A stretch of 64,000 nucleotides of DNA from Limimaricola hongkongensis DSM 17492 (GTDB lineage Bacteria > Pseudomonadota > Alphaproteobacteria > Rhodobacterales > Rhodobacteraceae). Position 1 is the stretch's first letter; each line of letters starts with the position of its first letter. Below, piece after piece: positions 17,662-27,800 of the stretch. The stretch is from positions 248,001 through 312,000 of the forward strand of contig NZ_KK088650.1 of NCBI RefSeq assembly GCF_000600975.2, read 5' to 3'. A program made the position numbers and the translations under genes. The notes under the pieces are model-generated. The model saw nothing but the letters and a program-made list of their open reading frames with translations, was not told the DNA's origin and searched no databases.

Positions 17662-17873
17662 CCGTCCGTCCCCGTGTTGTCCCGGTCACAGCCTCTCTTT
17701 TTCGAGAGTGCCGCGCTTGAGGTGTTACCGAGGCGGGGGCGAGGGGGCAACAGGCTTGGCCGGGATCGGGCAAAGCCGGGGCGAATGCGGCGCCAAAGCG
17801 GCAAGATACCGCCTATGCCGCCGCCTTTCCGCCGCCTGTGGCCTGCGTGCAACGCATTGTGGCGCCAGCGCAA

Positions 17874-18701
17874 TCAGCCGTCGCGCCGGGCGCCATCCTC
17901 GGCCAGCGGCCAGTAGAAATCGGGCGGTATCCCGGCCTCGGCGCGCTTTTCCTCGTTGAAGGGCGGCTTGAGCCCGCCATGGAAATGCTTTCGCACCAGG
18001 TCGCGGAACAGCGGCGCCGGATCGTGGTCGTGGCGGCCGCAGAGAAAGTGAAACCACTTCGACCCGTAGGAGACGTGGTGCACCTCCTCGGCATAGATGA
18101 TCTCGAGCGCGGCGACCGTGTCGGCGTCCTCCGCCTTGCGGAAGATCTCGATCATGCCGGGCGTGACGTCGAGCCCGCGCGCCTCGAGCACCATCGGCAC
18201 CACGGCGAGCCGGGCCATCAGGTCGCCGGCGGTATCCTCGGCGGCGCGCCACATGCCCGCATGGGCGGGCAGGGCGCCGTAATGGCTCCCCAACGCGTCG
18301 AGCCGGTCGCACAGCAGGTTGAAATGCTTCGATTCCTCGTCCGCCGCCTGCACCCAGTCGTCGAAATACCCCAAGGGCAGCGGCGTGCCGGCAAAGCGTG
18401 CCACCGCGTCCCAGTGCAGATCGACCGCGTTCAGCTCGATATGCGCGACCGCGTGGATCAGCGCGATCCGGCCATGCGCGGAGCCGGGCCTGCGGCGCGG
18501 CATGTCGCGCGGCGACAACAGCTCGGGCCGCGCGGGCCGGGCCGGGCGGTCGGGCGGCGTGGCGGTGCCGATGTCGAGCGGTGCGCCCGCGGCGCGGCTG
18601 TCGCGCCACAGCCTGGCGGCGGCGTGGCTGCGCGCGGTCTTCTCGCGGCCATCCGCCGTGCTCAGCACCTCGACGGCCAGCTCGGTCAGCGTCCGGTTCA
18701 C
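17874..18701 (-). CDS. DUF455 ferritin-like protein
   Basis: The 275-residue helical protein belongs to the DUF455 family of ferritin-like proteins. Candidate metal ligands are spaced on successive helices: H87/E89 (HIEL), E123/H126 (EESKH), E173, and E205/H208 (AEEVHHV). This suggests a carboxylate-bridged di-metal centre, but the reaction is unknown. The GTG at 18701 overlaps the stop of the upstream peroxiredoxin gene (GTGA), so the two are co-translated and a shared role in oxidative stress or iron handling is a reasonable guess. Confidence 0.85.
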   Translation of the reverse strand: MNRTLTELAVEVLSTADGREKTARSHAAARLWRDSRAAGAPLDIGTATPPDRPARPARPELLSPRDMPRRRPGSAHGRIALIHAVAHIELNAVDLHWDAVARFAGTPLPLGYFDDWVQAADEESKHFNLLCDRLDALGSHYGALPAHAGMWRAAEDTAGDLMARLAVVPMVLEARGLDVTPGMIEIFRKAEDADTVAALEIIYAEEVHHVSYGSKWFHFLCGRHDHDPAPLFRDLVRKHFHGGLKPPFNEEKRAEAGIPPDFYWPLAEDGARRDG

Positions 18702-19183
18702 AGCGCGCGCACCGCGTCGAGAACCTCCTCGACATGGCCGGGCACCTTCACCTTGCGCCAGACCCGCGCCACGCGGCCCGCGGCGTCGATCAGGAAGGTG
18801 GTGCGCTCGATCCCCATGAAGGTCTTGCCGTACATCTTCTTTTCGACCCAGACGCCGTAGCGTTCGCACACCTCGCTCTCGGCATCCGACAACAGCGTCA
18901 CCCCGAGCCCGTACTTGTCGCGGAACTTCTCGTGCTTGGAGACGGTGTCTTTCGACACGCCGAGCACCCGCGCGCCCAACAGCTCGAATTCGGCGCCGCG
19001 CGCGGTGAAATCCTGCGCCTGCCTGGTGCAGCCGGAGGTGTCGTCGCGCGGGTAGAAATAGAGCACCACGGGCGCCCCGTGATGGGCCGACAGCCGCACC
19101 TCTTCGCCGCCATCGCGGGGCAGGGCGAAATCGGGGGCGGGCTGGCCCGGCTCGGGGTTGGCGGGCGTCATCGTGTCGCTCAT
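18698..19183 (-). CDS. bcp: BCP/PrxQ-type peroxiredoxin
   Basis: This thioredoxin-fold peroxidase reduces hydrogen and organic peroxides in the cytoplasm. The 161-residue protein has the peroxidatic cysteine C52 in YPRDDTSGCT. The resolving cysteine normally found five residues later is replaced by glutamine (Q57). Another cysteine at C106 is the only other one, so it is either a 1-Cys form or uses C106. The ATG at 19183 has GAGG at 7 bases; ATG 19171 is possible. It is followed by the DUF455 gene in a GTGA overlap and is divergent from the large AsmA-like gene. Confidence 0.93.
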   Translation of the reverse strand: MSDTMTPANPEPGQPAPDFALPRDGGEEVRLSAHHGAPVVLYFYPRDDTSGCTRQAQDFTARGAEFELLGARVLGVSKDTVSKHEKFRDKYGLGVTLLSDAESEVCERYGVWVEKKMYGKTFMGIERTTFLIDAAGRVARVWRKVKVPGHVEEVLDAVRAL

Positions 19184-19277
19184 GGCGCATCCTCGCTGTC
19201 ATGGACGGGCGGCAGTGGCCCTCGCGCGGCAAGGGATCTACGCTGGGGCGGACGAAATCAAGGGGCAGCGGGCCGTC

Positions 19278-22200
19278 TTGCACCATCGACCGATCAGCGC
19301 GAAGACCACGCGCCGCGCCGCCCCCCGGCGGGCGCGGGGGACGGCGCTGGCCGGGTGGCTGCGGCGCGGGGTCGGCGTGGCGCTGACGCTGGTGACGCTG
19401 CCGGTGGCTCTTGCGCTGGGGGTGCCGCTCCTGCTGATCGGGCAGACCGTCACGGCGCCGAGCTGGATCACCGAGCGGATCGAGACGCAGGCCGGCACGC
19501 TGCTCGCGGGCGGGGATCTCGACTTTGGAAGCATCGCCCTGACGCTGGGCACCGATCTGCATCCGCGCGTGACGCTGCGCGACACGGTGCTGCGCGATGC
19601 CGGTGGCGCGGTGCTGGCGCGGGTGCCCGAGATCGACGCGCTGGTCAGCCCGCGCGGGCTTTTGTTCGAGCGCAGCGTGCTGGCGCAGGAGGTATGGCTG
19701 CGCGGTGCCGAGATCGGGCTGGGCCGCGATGCGGCGGGGCGGGTCGAGATCCGCTTCGACCGGCCCGACCCCGCGCCGGTACCGGCCTCCGGCCCGGATG
19801 CCGGCGGTCTCGCCGGGCTGCTCGCGCGTATCGACAGCGTGCTTGACCGGCCCGTGCTCGACGCGCTGGAGCGGATCGAGGCCGAGAATCTCTCGATCGA
19901 TTACAGCGATGCGCGGGCCGGGCGGCGCTGGCGCGCCGGGGGCGGGCGGCTGTCGCTCGACCTGACGGGAGGGATGCGGCTGTCGGGGCGGCTGTCGCTG
20001 CATGCGCAGGGCGCGCCGGTCACCGATCTCACGCTCGGCTACGACCGCGCGGCGGGGGCGCGGGATGCCGAGCTTCGGATGACGCTCGACAACGTGGCCA
20101 GCCGCGACATCGCCACGCAGCACCCGGCGCTGAGCTTTCTGTCGGTGCTCGATGCGCCGCTCTCGGCGCGGCTGCGCGGCCGGATCGGCGCGGACGGCGT
20201 GCCGGGGGCGTTCAGCGCCGCGCTGCGGATCGGCGCGGGCGCGATCGCGCCGGGAGAGGCGCGGACGGTGCAGCAGGGGGCGCAGCAAGGGGCGCGGTCG
20301 GGCAGCGAGCCGCTGCGTTTCGACAGCGCCGAGCTGGCGCTGCGCTACGCGCCCGACGCCGAACGGATCACCTTCGAGCGCATCTCGGCGGTGGGGGATC
20401 TGGGTCGCATCGACGGGCATGGCCGGGCCTGGCTGCGCGAATTCGAGGCGGGCTGGCCCGGCGCGCTGGAGGCGCAGGTGATCTTCGACGAGGTGGCGCT
20501 GTCGGAGCGGGCGGGCCTGCCCGAGCCGGTGGCCCTGCGCGATGCATGGGCCGACCTGCGGCTGCGCCCGCGCCCCTTCGATCTCGATATCGGCGGCTTC
20601 GGGGCGACGGATGCGCAAAGCGGCGCGCGGATCGGCGGCAGCGCCAGCATCGGTCATGCCGGGGCGGGCTGGCGCGCCGCGCTCGATGCGCGGACCGACC
20701 GGCTGGGGCGCGACCGGCTGCTCGCCTATTGGCCCGAGACGCTCAAGCCCAAGACCCGCGGCTGGATCGAGAACCGCATTCCCGCCGCCGTGCTGCGCGA
20801 CGTGAGCGTGGCGCTGCGCCGCGCGCCGGGACAAAAGCCCGAGCTGGCCCTGACCCACGGGTTCGAGGCGGCGACCATCCGGCCGCTCGACGGGTTGCCG
20901 CCGATCACCGGGGCCGCGGGCCATGGCAGCCTTGGCGGCGGCGCGTTCTCGGTGCGGCTGACCGAAGGCGGCGCGCAGGCGCCGCAGGGCGGGCGGGTCG
21001 ATCTGGCGGGGACGAACTTCACCATCCCCGTGCTCGGCGGCCCGCGTCCCGAGGCCGAGATCGGCATCGAGGCCGGCGGCCCGGTCACCGCGATGCTGTC
21101 ATTGATCGACCAGCCGCCGTTCCGGTTCCTGCAAAAGGCGAACAAGCCGGTGGACCTGATCGAGGGGCGGGGCCGGGCCAGCGCCGAGATCGGGCTGCAG
21201 CTCGGCGCGCCGGTCGCGCCAGAGGATGTGGCGTGGTCGGTCACGGGCAGGCTCGACGAGGTGTCGAGCCGCGCCATCGTGCCGGGCCGGACCCTCGCGG
21301 CGCAAGGGCTCGACGTGGCGGTGGGGCCGCGCGCGCTCAAAGTGTCGGGCCCGGTGACGATCGACGGCCTGCCCGCCGATGTCGCGTTTCGCCAGCCGCT
21401 GGGCGCCGGGGCGGGGGCCGCGACGCTCGACGGCAATGTCGAGCTGTCGCAGCGCTTTCTCGACACCTTCGGCATCGCGCTGCCCGACCGGACGGTTTCG
21501 GGGCGCGGGCGCGGGCAGGTCGCGATGCGGCTGGCGCGCGGGGCGCCGCCGCAGGTGACGCTGTCGAGCGATCTCGCCGGGCTCGGCCTGTCGATCCCGG
21601 CGCTGGGCTGGTCGGTGGCCACCGGCACGACGGGGCGGCTCGAGATCGAGGGCGTGCTGGGCGATCTGCCGCGTCTCGACCGGATCGCGCTCGACGCGGG
21701 CGGGCTGTCGGCGCGCGGCACGCTGCGGCTGCGTCCGGGCGGTGGTCTCGACCGCGCCAGCTTTACGCGGCTGCGCCTGTCGGACTGGCTCGACGTGCGG
21801 GCGGATCTGGTCGGGCGCGGGCCGGGCGAAACGGTGGGGATCGAGATCGGCGGCGGCGCGCTCGATCTGCGCCGCGCGGGGTTCGGCAAGGGCGGCGATG
21901 GCAAGGGCGGACCGATCCGGCTCGCGCTCGACCGGCTGCGGGTCACGGATGCGGTGGCGCTGACCGGGCTTCGGGGCGATTTCTCGACCGTGGGGGGCTT
22001 TTCGGGCCGGTTCGACGCCACGGTCAATGGCGGTGCACCGGTTGAGGGGCTGGTGGTGCCGGACCGGGACGGCACGGCGGTGCGGATCACCGGGCCGGAT
22101 GCGGGGGCGGTGCTGCGCTCGGCCGGGCTTTACGGGACGGCCACGGGCGGTGCGCTCGACCTGACATTGCTGCCCGAGGGGCGGCCCGGCCATTACAGCG

Positions 22201-22637
22201 GCGATCTCGACGTGCGCGGGCTCAGGGTGCGCGACGCGCCCGCCATGGCGCAGCTGCTCGACGCGATCTCGGTGGTGGGTCTGTTGCAGCAGCTCGACGG
22301 CAAGGGGCTCGCCTTCGACCGCATCCGCGCTGGGTTCCGGTTGACGCCGGAGGTGCTGGAGATCGCGCAGGCGAGCGCGACCGGGCCGGGTCTTGGCATT
22401 TCGCTCGACGGGCGCTACAGCCTCGCCTCCAGACGCATGGCCTTCGAAGGCGTGGTCTCGCCCTTCTACCTCGTCAATTCGCTGGGCTCGTTCCTGACCC
22501 GGCCCGGCGAGGGGCTGATCGGCTTCAACTATACTCTTGGCGGCACGCCCGATGACCCCGCCGTCTCGGTCAACCCGCTTTCGGCGCTGACACCGGGCAT
22601 GTTCCGCGAGATCTTCCGCAGGCCACCGCCCACCTGA
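19278..22637 (+). CDS. Large AsmA/DUF3971-like envelope protein
   Basis: The protein of about 1119 residues has a basic N-terminus, one transmembrane helix (about 22-48 counting from the TTG at 19278) and a very long periplasmic beta-rich region with DUF3971-type and AsmA-like C-terminal segments (FEGVVSPFYLVNSLGSFL near the end). Related AsmA/TamB/YhdP-like proteins bridge the periplasm and take part in phospholipid transport or outer-membrane assembly; that role here is inference. The start is uncertain: TTG 19278, a GTG near 19215 and ATG 19182 are all in frame, and none has a strong ribosome site. queA follows after 18 bases. Confidence 0.75.
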   Translation: MHHRPISAKTTRRAAPRRARGTALAGWLRRGVGVALTLVTLPVALALGVPLLLIGQTVTAPSWITERIETQAGTLLAGGDLDFGSIALTLGTDLHPRVTLRDTVLRDAGGAVLARVPEIDALVSPRGLLFERSVLAQEVWLRGAEIGLGRDAAGRVEIRFDRPDPAPVPASGPDAGGLAGLLARIDSVLDRPVLDALERIEAENLSIDYSDARAGRRWRAGGGRLSLDLTGGMRLSGRLSLHAQGAPVTDLTLGYDRAAGARDAELRMTLDNVASRDIATQHPALSFLSVLDAPLSARLRGRIGADGVPGAFSAALRIGAGAIAPGEARTVQQGAQQGARSGSEPLRFDSAELALRYAPDAERITFERISAVGDLGRIDGHGRAWLREFEAGWPGALEAQVIFDEVALSERAGLPEPVALRDAWADLRLRPRPFDLDIGGFGATDAQSGARIGGSASIGHAGAGWRAALDARTDRLGRDRLLAYWPETLKPKTRGWIENRIPAAVLRDVSVALRRAPGQKPELALTHGFEAATIRPLDGLPPITGAAGHGSLGGGAFSVRLTEGGAQAPQGGRVDLAGTNFTIPVLGGPRPEAEIGIEAGGPVTAMLSLIDQPPFRFLQKANKPVDLIEGRGRASAEIGLQLGAPVAPEDVAWSVTGRLDEVSSRAIVPGRTLAAQGLDVAVGPRALKVSGPVTIDGLPADVAFRQPLGAGAGAATLDGNVELSQRFLDTFGIALPDRTVSGRGRGQVAMRLARGAPPQVTLSSDLAGLGLSIPALGWSVATGTTGRLEIEGVLGDLPRLDRIALDAGGLSARGTLRLRPGGGLDRASFTRLRLSDWLDVRADLVGRGPGETVGIEIGGGALDLRRAGFGKGGDGKGGPIRLALDRLRVTDAVALTGLRGDFSTVGGFSGRFDATVNGGAPVEGLVVPDRDGTAVRITGPDAGAVLRSAGLYGTATGGALDLTLLPEGRPGHYSGDLDVRGLRVRDAPAMAQLLDAISVVGLLQQLDGKGLAFDRIRAGFRLTPEVLEIAQASATGPGLGISLDGRYSLASRRMAFEGVVSPFYLVNSLGSFLTRPGEGLIGFNYTLGGTPDDPAVSVNPLSALTPGMFREIFRRPPPT

Positions 22638-22655
22638 CCTGACTTGGGGAATTTC

Positions 22656-23714
22656 ATGAAGCTCTCGGATTTCGATTTCGACCTGCCCGAGGAGCTGATC
22701 GCCACCCGGCCCGCGCGACCGCGCTCTTCGGCGCGGCTGCTGCTGGCGCAGGGCGACGAGATCGCCGATCGCGTCGTTTCCGACCTGGCGTCGATCCTGC
22801 GCCCCGGCGACCGGCTCGTGCTCAACGACACCAAGGTGATCCCGGCGCGGCTGTCGGGCGTGCGCACCCGGCCCGGTGCGGCGGGCGAGGGGGCCGCGAA
22901 GATCGAGGTGACGCTGCTTGCGCCGCGCGCCGACGGCGCGTGGTCGGCGCTGGTCAAGCCGCTGCGCAAGCTGCGCGAGGGCGAGGTGGTGGTGTTCTCC
23001 GACCGCCTTTCGGCCGAGCTGGTGGGCCGCGAGGCCGACCAGGCGGTGCTGCGCTTCGATCTGGAGGGCGAGGATTTCGACGCCGCGATCGCCGAGGTCG
23101 GCGCGATGCCGCTGCCGCCCTATATCGCGGCCAAGCGCGCCGCCGATGACAGCGACCGCGAGGATTACCAGACCGTCTGGGCCGCGCGCCCCGGCGCCGT
23201 CGCGGCGCCGACCGCCTCGCTGCATTTCGATGCGCCGCTGATGGCGGCGCTCGATGCGCGCGGCGTGTCGTTCACCCATGTGACGCTGCATGTCGGCGCG
23301 GGCACCTTCCTGCCGGTCAAGGTCGACGACATCCGCGACCACAAGATGCACGCCGAATGGGGCGAGGTGAGCGAGAAGGCCGCCGCCGAGATCGCCGCCA
23401 CCCGCGCGACGGGCGGGCGTGTGATCCCGGTCGGCACCACCGCGCTGCGGCTGATCGAGAGCGCCGCGCGCGGCGGCCGGATCATGCCGTGGGTGGGCGA
23501 GACCGACATCTTCATCACGCCGGGTTTCGAGTTCCGGGTGGCGCATGGGCTGATGACCAATTTCCACCTGCCGAAATCGACGCTGATGATGCTGGTCTCG
23601 GCGCTGATGGGCGTGGAGGAAATCCGCCGGATCTACGATCACGCCATTGCGAATCGCTACCGTTTCTTCTCCTACGGGGATGCCTCGCTGCTGCTGCCGC
23701 GCGGCGCGCGCTGA
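22656..23714 (+). CDS. queA: tRNA preQ1(34) S-adenosylmethionine ribosyltransferase-isomerase
   Basis: QueA transfers and isomerises the ribosyl moiety of SAM onto preQ1 at tRNA position 34, giving epoxyqueuosine. The 352-residue sequence has the family signatures [18 protein letters not shown] at the start, [22 protein letters not shown] and [16 protein letters not shown]. The ATG at 22656 follows TGGGGA; an in-frame ATG at 22644 is less well placed. It lies 18 bases after the AsmA-like gene and probably shares its transcript. Confidence 0.97.
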   Translation: MKLSDFDFDLPEELIATRPARPRSSARLLLAQGDEIADRVVSDLASILRPGDRLVLNDTKVIPARLSGVRTRPGAAGEGAAKIEVTLLAPRADGAWSALVKPLRKLREGEVVVFSDRLSAELVGREADQAVLRFDLEGEDFDAAIAEVGAMPLPPYIAAKRAADDSDREDYQTVWAARPGAVAAPTASLHFDAPLMAALDARGVSFTHVTLHVGAGTFLPVKVDDIRDHKMHAEWGEVSEKAAAEIAATRATGGRVIPVGTTALRLIESAARGGRIMPWVGETDIFITPGFEFRVAHGLMTNFHLPKSTLMMLVSALMGVEEIRRIYDHAIANRYRFFSYGDASLLLPRGAR

Positions 23715-23814
23715 CGCCGCTTCGCTTCCGTCGCATTTTTCGTCGCATTGCTGTGAGACCCGCGCTGACGCGACGGGGTAGCCGGGCCGTGAAGCCGGCA
23801 GAAAGGAACAGGCC

Positions 23815-25092
23815 ATGATACAGGTTCTCGGGAGCTCCTGGGCGCTTTTGCTCGGCATGTTCATGCTGATGATCGGCAATGGCTTGCAGGGCACGCTGCT
23901 GGGCCTGCGCGGCGAGGTCGAGGGATTCTCGACGATCGAGATGTCGATCATCATGTCGGCCTATTTCGCGGGGTTTTTGTTCGCGTCGCGCTACGCGCCC
24001 AAGATGATCCGCCGGGTCGGCCATGTGCGCGTCTTCGCAGCATTGGGCTCGACCATCTCGGCGGTGCTGATCCTGTATCCGGCGCTGACCGAACCATGGG
24101 CTTGGACGCTGGGCCGGGTGGTGATCGGCTTTTGCTTCTGCGGGGTCTACATCACCGCCGAGAGCTGGCTCAACGACGCCGCCTCGAACGAAAGCCGGGG
24201 CAAGGCGCTGTCGCTTTACATGATCGTGCAGATGGCGGGCATCGTCATGGCGCAGTATCTCGTGACGCTGGGCGACGTGTCGGGCTATATCCTGTTCATC
24301 ATCCCGTCGGTGCTGGTGTCGATGGCCTTCGCGCCGATCCTGCTGTCGGTGAGCCCGGCGCCGGTCTTCACCACCACGAAGCCGCTGCCGATCAAGCAGC
24401 TGATCGAGGCCTCGCCGCTGGCCTGCATGGGCATGTTCCTCCTGGGCGGCGTCTTTGCCGCGCAGTTCGGCATGTCGGCGGTCTACGGCGCGCGGGCCGG
24501 GCTGACGGTGCCGCAGATCTCGCTGCTGGTCTCGATCACCTATATCGGCGCGCTGGTGGCACAGTTCCCGATCGGCTGGCTGTCGGACCGGATCGACCGG
24601 CGCTGGCTCATTCTCGGGCTGTCGGGGGTGGGCGGCGCGGCAGCGCTGACGGCGTTCCTGATCCCGGGGCAGGTGACGCTGATCCTGGTGTCGGCGGCGG
24701 TGGTGGGCGGCAGCTCGAATCCGCTCTACGCGCTGCTCATCGCCTATGCCAACGACTACCTCGACCGCGAGGACATGGCGGCGGCCTCGGGCGGGCTGTT
24801 GTTCATCAACGGCGTCGGCGCCATCGCCGGCCCGCTGGTGGTGGGCTGGATGCTCGACAATGTCGGCGCGCACGGCTTCTGGGGCTTTGTCGCGGTGCTG
24901 TTGCTGGGGCTGGCGGGCTATGCCGGCTGGCGCATGCTGCGCCGCCCGGATCGCGGCGTCGAGGTGGGCGACTCGGTCAGCTACGCGCCGATTTCGGCGA
25001 CCGGCACGGCGGTGGCCGCCGAGGTCGCGCAGGAGGTCTATATCGAGCACGAGATCGAGCAGATGGAGGAGGCGCGCGACGAGGTCGCCTGA
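23815..25092 (+). CDS. MFS transporter (12 TM)
   Basis: The 425-residue protein has about 12 hydrophobic helices and the loop motifs of the major facilitator superfamily, including the second-half loop GWLSDRIDRRWLIL between helices 8 and 9. The overall pattern (short N-terminus, ESWLND after helix 4, long acidic C-terminal tail) resembles the YcaD-like subgroup. The substrate is unknown. AAAGGAAC lies before the ATG. The acidic C-terminal tail EHEIEQMEEARDEVA is probably cytoplasmic. Confidence 0.88.
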   Translation: MIQVLGSSWALLLGMFMLMIGNGLQGTLLGLRGEVEGFSTIEMSIIMSAYFAGFLFASRYAPKMIRRVGHVRVFAALGSTISAVLILYPALTEPWAWTLGRVVIGFCFCGVYITAESWLNDAASNESRGKALSLYMIVQMAGIVMAQYLVTLGDVSGYILFIIPSVLVSMAFAPILLSVSPAPVFTTTKPLPIKQLIEASPLACMGMFLLGGVFAAQFGMSAVYGARAGLTVPQISLLVSITYIGALVAQFPIGWLSDRIDRRWLILGLSGVGGAAALTAFLIPGQVTLILVSAAVVGGSSNPLYALLIAYANDYLDREDMAAASGGLLFINGVGAIAGPLVVGWMLDNVGAHGFWGFVAVLLLGLAGYAGWRMLRRPDRGVEVGDSVSYAPISATGTAVAAEVAQEVYIEHEIEQMEEARDEVA

Positions 25093-25200
25093 GCCCGCGC
25101 CGGGGGGTACGCCGCGTGAATCCGGTGCGGCGCGCCTTCGCGCTTGACCCGGCGCGGGGTTGGGGCAGGTTTGGGGGAACGACGTTTGAGGAGGACCGCC

Positions 25201-25812
25201 ATGACCGCCACCCCCGTCACCGCGCAGGCCGAGCCGCCATCCGAGGCCGAAAAGGTGCTGGCCTTCTGGCTCGAGGAGGTCGAGCCGAAGCAATGGTACA
25301 TCGCCGATGACGATCTCGACGCGACGATCCGCGACCGCTTCGGCGCGCAGTGGGACAAGGCCGCCGAAGGGGCGCTTGGCCACTGGTTGACCGAGCCCAA
25401 CGGCGCGCTGGCCTATATCATCGTCACCGACCAGTTCGCGCGCAACATCTGGCGCGGCGACGCGCGCGCCTTCGCGCTCGACGACCAAGCTCGCTCGGTC
25501 GCCAAGCTCGCGGTCGACAACGCCTGGGACCGCGAGATCGTGCCGCCGGGGCGGCAGTTCTTCTACCTGCCGCTGATGCATTCGGAAAACCTCGTCGACC
25601 AGGACCGCGCGGTGCGGCTGTTCTGCGACCGCATGCCCGGCGCCGACGACAACCTGCTGCACGCCCGCGCGCATCGCGAGGTGATCCGCGAATTCGGCCG
25701 TTTCCCGTTCCGCAACGCCGCGCTCGGGCGCCAGACCACACCGGCGGAACAGGCCTGGATGCAGGATGGCGGCTACGGCGCGGTGCTCGAGCGGCTGAAG
25801 GCGAAAACCTGA
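25201..25812 (+). CDS. DUF924 family protein
   Basis: This 203-residue cytoplasmic, mostly helical protein shows the DUF924 signature: VLAFWLEEVEPKQWY at the start, ITDQFARNIWRG-like VTDQFARNIWRGDARAFA in the middle and FFYLPLMHSEN. Family members are TPR-like and of unknown function. GAGGAGG precedes the ATG at 25201. It stands alone between the MFS gene and lpdA, with gaps of about 105 bases on both sides. Confidence 0.88.
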   Translation: MTATPVTAQAEPPSEAEKVLAFWLEEVEPKQWYIADDDLDATIRDRFGAQWDKAAEGALGHWLTEPNGALAYIIVTDQFARNIWRGDARAFALDDQARSVAKLAVDNAWDREIVPPGRQFFYLPLMHSENLVDQDRAVRLFCDRMPGADDNLLHARAHREVIREFGRFPFRNAALGRQTTPAEQAWMQDGGYGAVLERLKAKT

Positions 25813-25918
25813 CATCGCGCCGGGACGCAGGGCTGCCATGCGCCGGGCCGTCTGGAAGCCTGGTGCAAATTAGTTTAGCGTCAAACCAATTTTCAGGGGA
25901 CCACCAGGAGGGACACCT

Positions 25919-27313
25919 ATGGCCGCCAAGAACTTCGACCTGATCGTGATCGGGGCCGGCCCCGGCGGCTATGTCGCCGCGATCCGCGCCGCCCAGCTGG
26001 GCCAGAAGGTCGTGATCGTCGAACGCGAAAATCTCGGCGGCATCTGCCTCAACTGGGGCTGCATCCCGACCAAGGCGATGCTGCGCACCTCCGAGGTGTT
26101 CCACCTGATGCACCGCGCCAAGGAGTTCGGGCTCAAGGCAGAGAACATCGGCTACGATCTCGACGCGGTGGTCAAGCGCTCGCGCGGGGTGGCCAAGCAG
26201 CTCTCCTCGGGCATCGGCCACCTGATGAAGAAGAACAAGATCGAGGTGGTGATGGGCGAAGCCACCATCCCCGCCAAGGGCAAGGTCACGGTCAAGACCG
26301 AGAAGGGCTCCGAGGAGCTGACCGCCAAGAACATCGTGCTCGCCACCGGCGCGCGCGCGCGCGACCTGCCGGGGCTCGAGGCCGATGGCGATCTGGTCTG
26401 GTCCTACCGCCACGCGCTGGTGCCGCCGCGCATGCCCAAGAAGCTGCTGGTGATCGGCTCGGGCGCGATCGGCATCGAGTTCGCGAGCTTCTACAACACG
26501 CTCGGCGCCGAAACGACGGTGGTCGAGGTGATGGACCGGATCCTGCCGGTCGAAGACGCCGAGATCTCGGGCTTCGCCAAGAAGCAGTTCGTCAAGCAGG
26601 GCATGAAAATCATGGAAAAATCCGTGGTCAAGCAGCTCGATCGCGGCAAGGGCAAGGTGACCGCCCATATCGAAAGCAAGGGCAAGGTTGAGACGCAGGA
26701 GTTCGACACGGTGATCTCGGCGGTCGGCATCGTCGGCAACACCGAAGGGCTCGGGCTCGAAGAGCTGGGCGTCAAGATCGACCGCACCCATGTCATCACC
26801 GATGAATACTGCCGCACCGGGGTCGAGGGGCTCTATGCCATCGGCGACATCGCCGGCGCGCCGTGGCTGGCGCACAAGGCGTCGCATGAAGGCGTCATGG
26901 TGGCCGAGCTGATCGCCGGCGAAAAGCCGCACCCGGTGAAACCCGAAAGCATCGCGGGCTGCACCTATTGCCAGCCGCAGGTGGCGTCGGTCGGCTATTC
27001 CGAGGCCAAGGCCAAGGAGCTGGGCTTTGATGTCAAGGTCGGCCGCTTCCCGTTCATCGGCAATGGCAAGGCGATCGCGCTGGGCGAGGCCGAGGGCATG
27101 GTCAAGACCGTGTTCGATGCCAAAACAGGCGAGCTTCTGGGCGCCCACATGGTCGGCGCCGAGGTGACCGAGCTGATCCAAGGCTATGTCGTGGGCCGCA
27201 CGCTCGAGACCACGGAAAAAGAGCTGATGGAGACGGTGTTCCCGCATCCGACGCTCTCCGAGATGATGCATGAAAGCGTGCTCGACGCTTACGGTCGCGC
27301 GCTCCATTACTGA
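25919..27313 (+). CDS. lpdA: Dihydrolipoyl dehydrogenase
   Basis: E3 reoxidises dihydrolipoamide in 2-oxoacid dehydrogenase complexes and the glycine cleavage system, using FAD and NAD+. The 464-residue protein has the N-terminal FAD motif GAGPGGY, the redox disulfide in GGICLNWGCIPTKA, a second Rossmann motif GSGAIGIEFA for NAD, an FAD-binding AIGDIAG and the C-terminal HPTLSE His-Glu dyad. There is no lipoyl domain. It is not next to E1/E2 genes, so it may be shared between complexes. An AT-rich stretch (25866-25895) precedes the AGGAGGGACACC ribosome site, and an intrinsic terminator follows. Confidence 0.96.
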   Translation: MAAKNFDLIVIGAGPGGYVAAIRAAQLGQKVVIVERENLGGICLNWGCIPTKAMLRTSEVFHLMHRAKEFGLKAENIGYDLDAVVKRSRGVAKQLSSGIGHLMKKNKIEVVMGEATIPAKGKVTVKTEKGSEELTAKNIVLATGARARDLPGLEADGDLVWSYRHALVPPRMPKKLLVIGSGAIGIEFASFYNTLGAETTVVEVMDRILPVEDAEISGFAKKQFVKQGMKIMEKSVVKQLDRGKGKVTAHIESKGKVETQEFDTVISAVGIVGNTEGLGLEELGVKIDRTHVITDEYCRTGVEGLYAIGDIAGAPWLAHKASHEGVMVAELIAGEKPHPVKPESIAGCTYCQPQVASVGYSEAKAKELGFDVKVGRFPFIGNGKAIALGEAEGMVKTVFDAKTGELLGAHMVGAEVTELIQGYVVGRTLETTEKELMETVFPHPTLSEMMHESVLDAYGRALHY

Positions 27314-27341
27314 GCCCCGCCGCCGCGCAAGGTGACGAACG

Positions 27342-27370
27342 CCCCCCGGTCCGAGCGGCCGGGGGGTTTT
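27342..27370 (+). terminator. Intrinsic terminator of lpdA
   Basis: CCCCCCGG (27342-27349) and CCGGGGGG (27359-27366) enclose a 9-base loop and are followed by TTTT. Confidence 0.88.
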
Positions 27371-27418
27371 CATGTTAGGATGCAGCCTCGGGAAGTTGTT
27401 TTCGGTAAGGGGTGCATC

Positions 27419-27772
27419 ATGCGTATTTCAATTCTCTGCCTTGCCGCGGGGCTGGCCATGTCCGTGGCACCCGCGCAGGCCATGCTGCCGGATCGCGACG
27501 AGACCCTCGAAATCCAGCTGCTGCTGCGGCATCTGGGCTATGATCCGGGCGCGCTCGACGGCTTGCACGGGCCGCACCTGTCGCACGCCATCAGCGGCTT
27601 CGAAGCCGATCAGGGCCTGCCTGTGACCGGGCAGGCCGACATGGCGCTCAATGCACGGCTGCACGATCTGATCGCCGCCGGGCCGTCTCGGGCGCTTCTG
27701 GCGGCCACCGCGCCGCCCCGTCGCGGCTTCTGGCAACGCCACGCCTGGCCCGCGCGGATGGGCGGGCTCTGA
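27419..27772 (+). CDS. Small secreted peptidoglycan-binding protein
   Basis: The 117-residue precursor has a signal peptide (h-region [15 protein letters not shown], cleavage after AQA near 21) and one PG_binding_1 domain (about 27-85: [19 protein letters not shown], then [15 protein letters not shown]). No catalytic domain follows, so it is probably an accessory wall-binding protein. TAAGGGG lies before the ATG at 27419; the frame is open upstream but runs through the lpdA terminator. Confidence 0.78.
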   Translation: MRISILCLAAGLAMSVAPAQAMLPDRDETLEIQLLLRHLGYDPGALDGLHGPHLSHAISGFEADQGLPVTGQADMALNARLHDLIAAGPSRALLAATAPPRRGFWQRHAWPARMGGL

Positions 27773-27800
27773 ACCCGGCCTGACCGGCGCCCCGGCGCCG

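Noticed and set aside
18702..20924. Long upstream extension of the DUF455 frame on the minus strand
   Set aside because: It passes antisense through the peroxiredoxin and the AsmA-like genes. The GTG at 18701, in a GTGA overlap, gives a normal DUF455 length.
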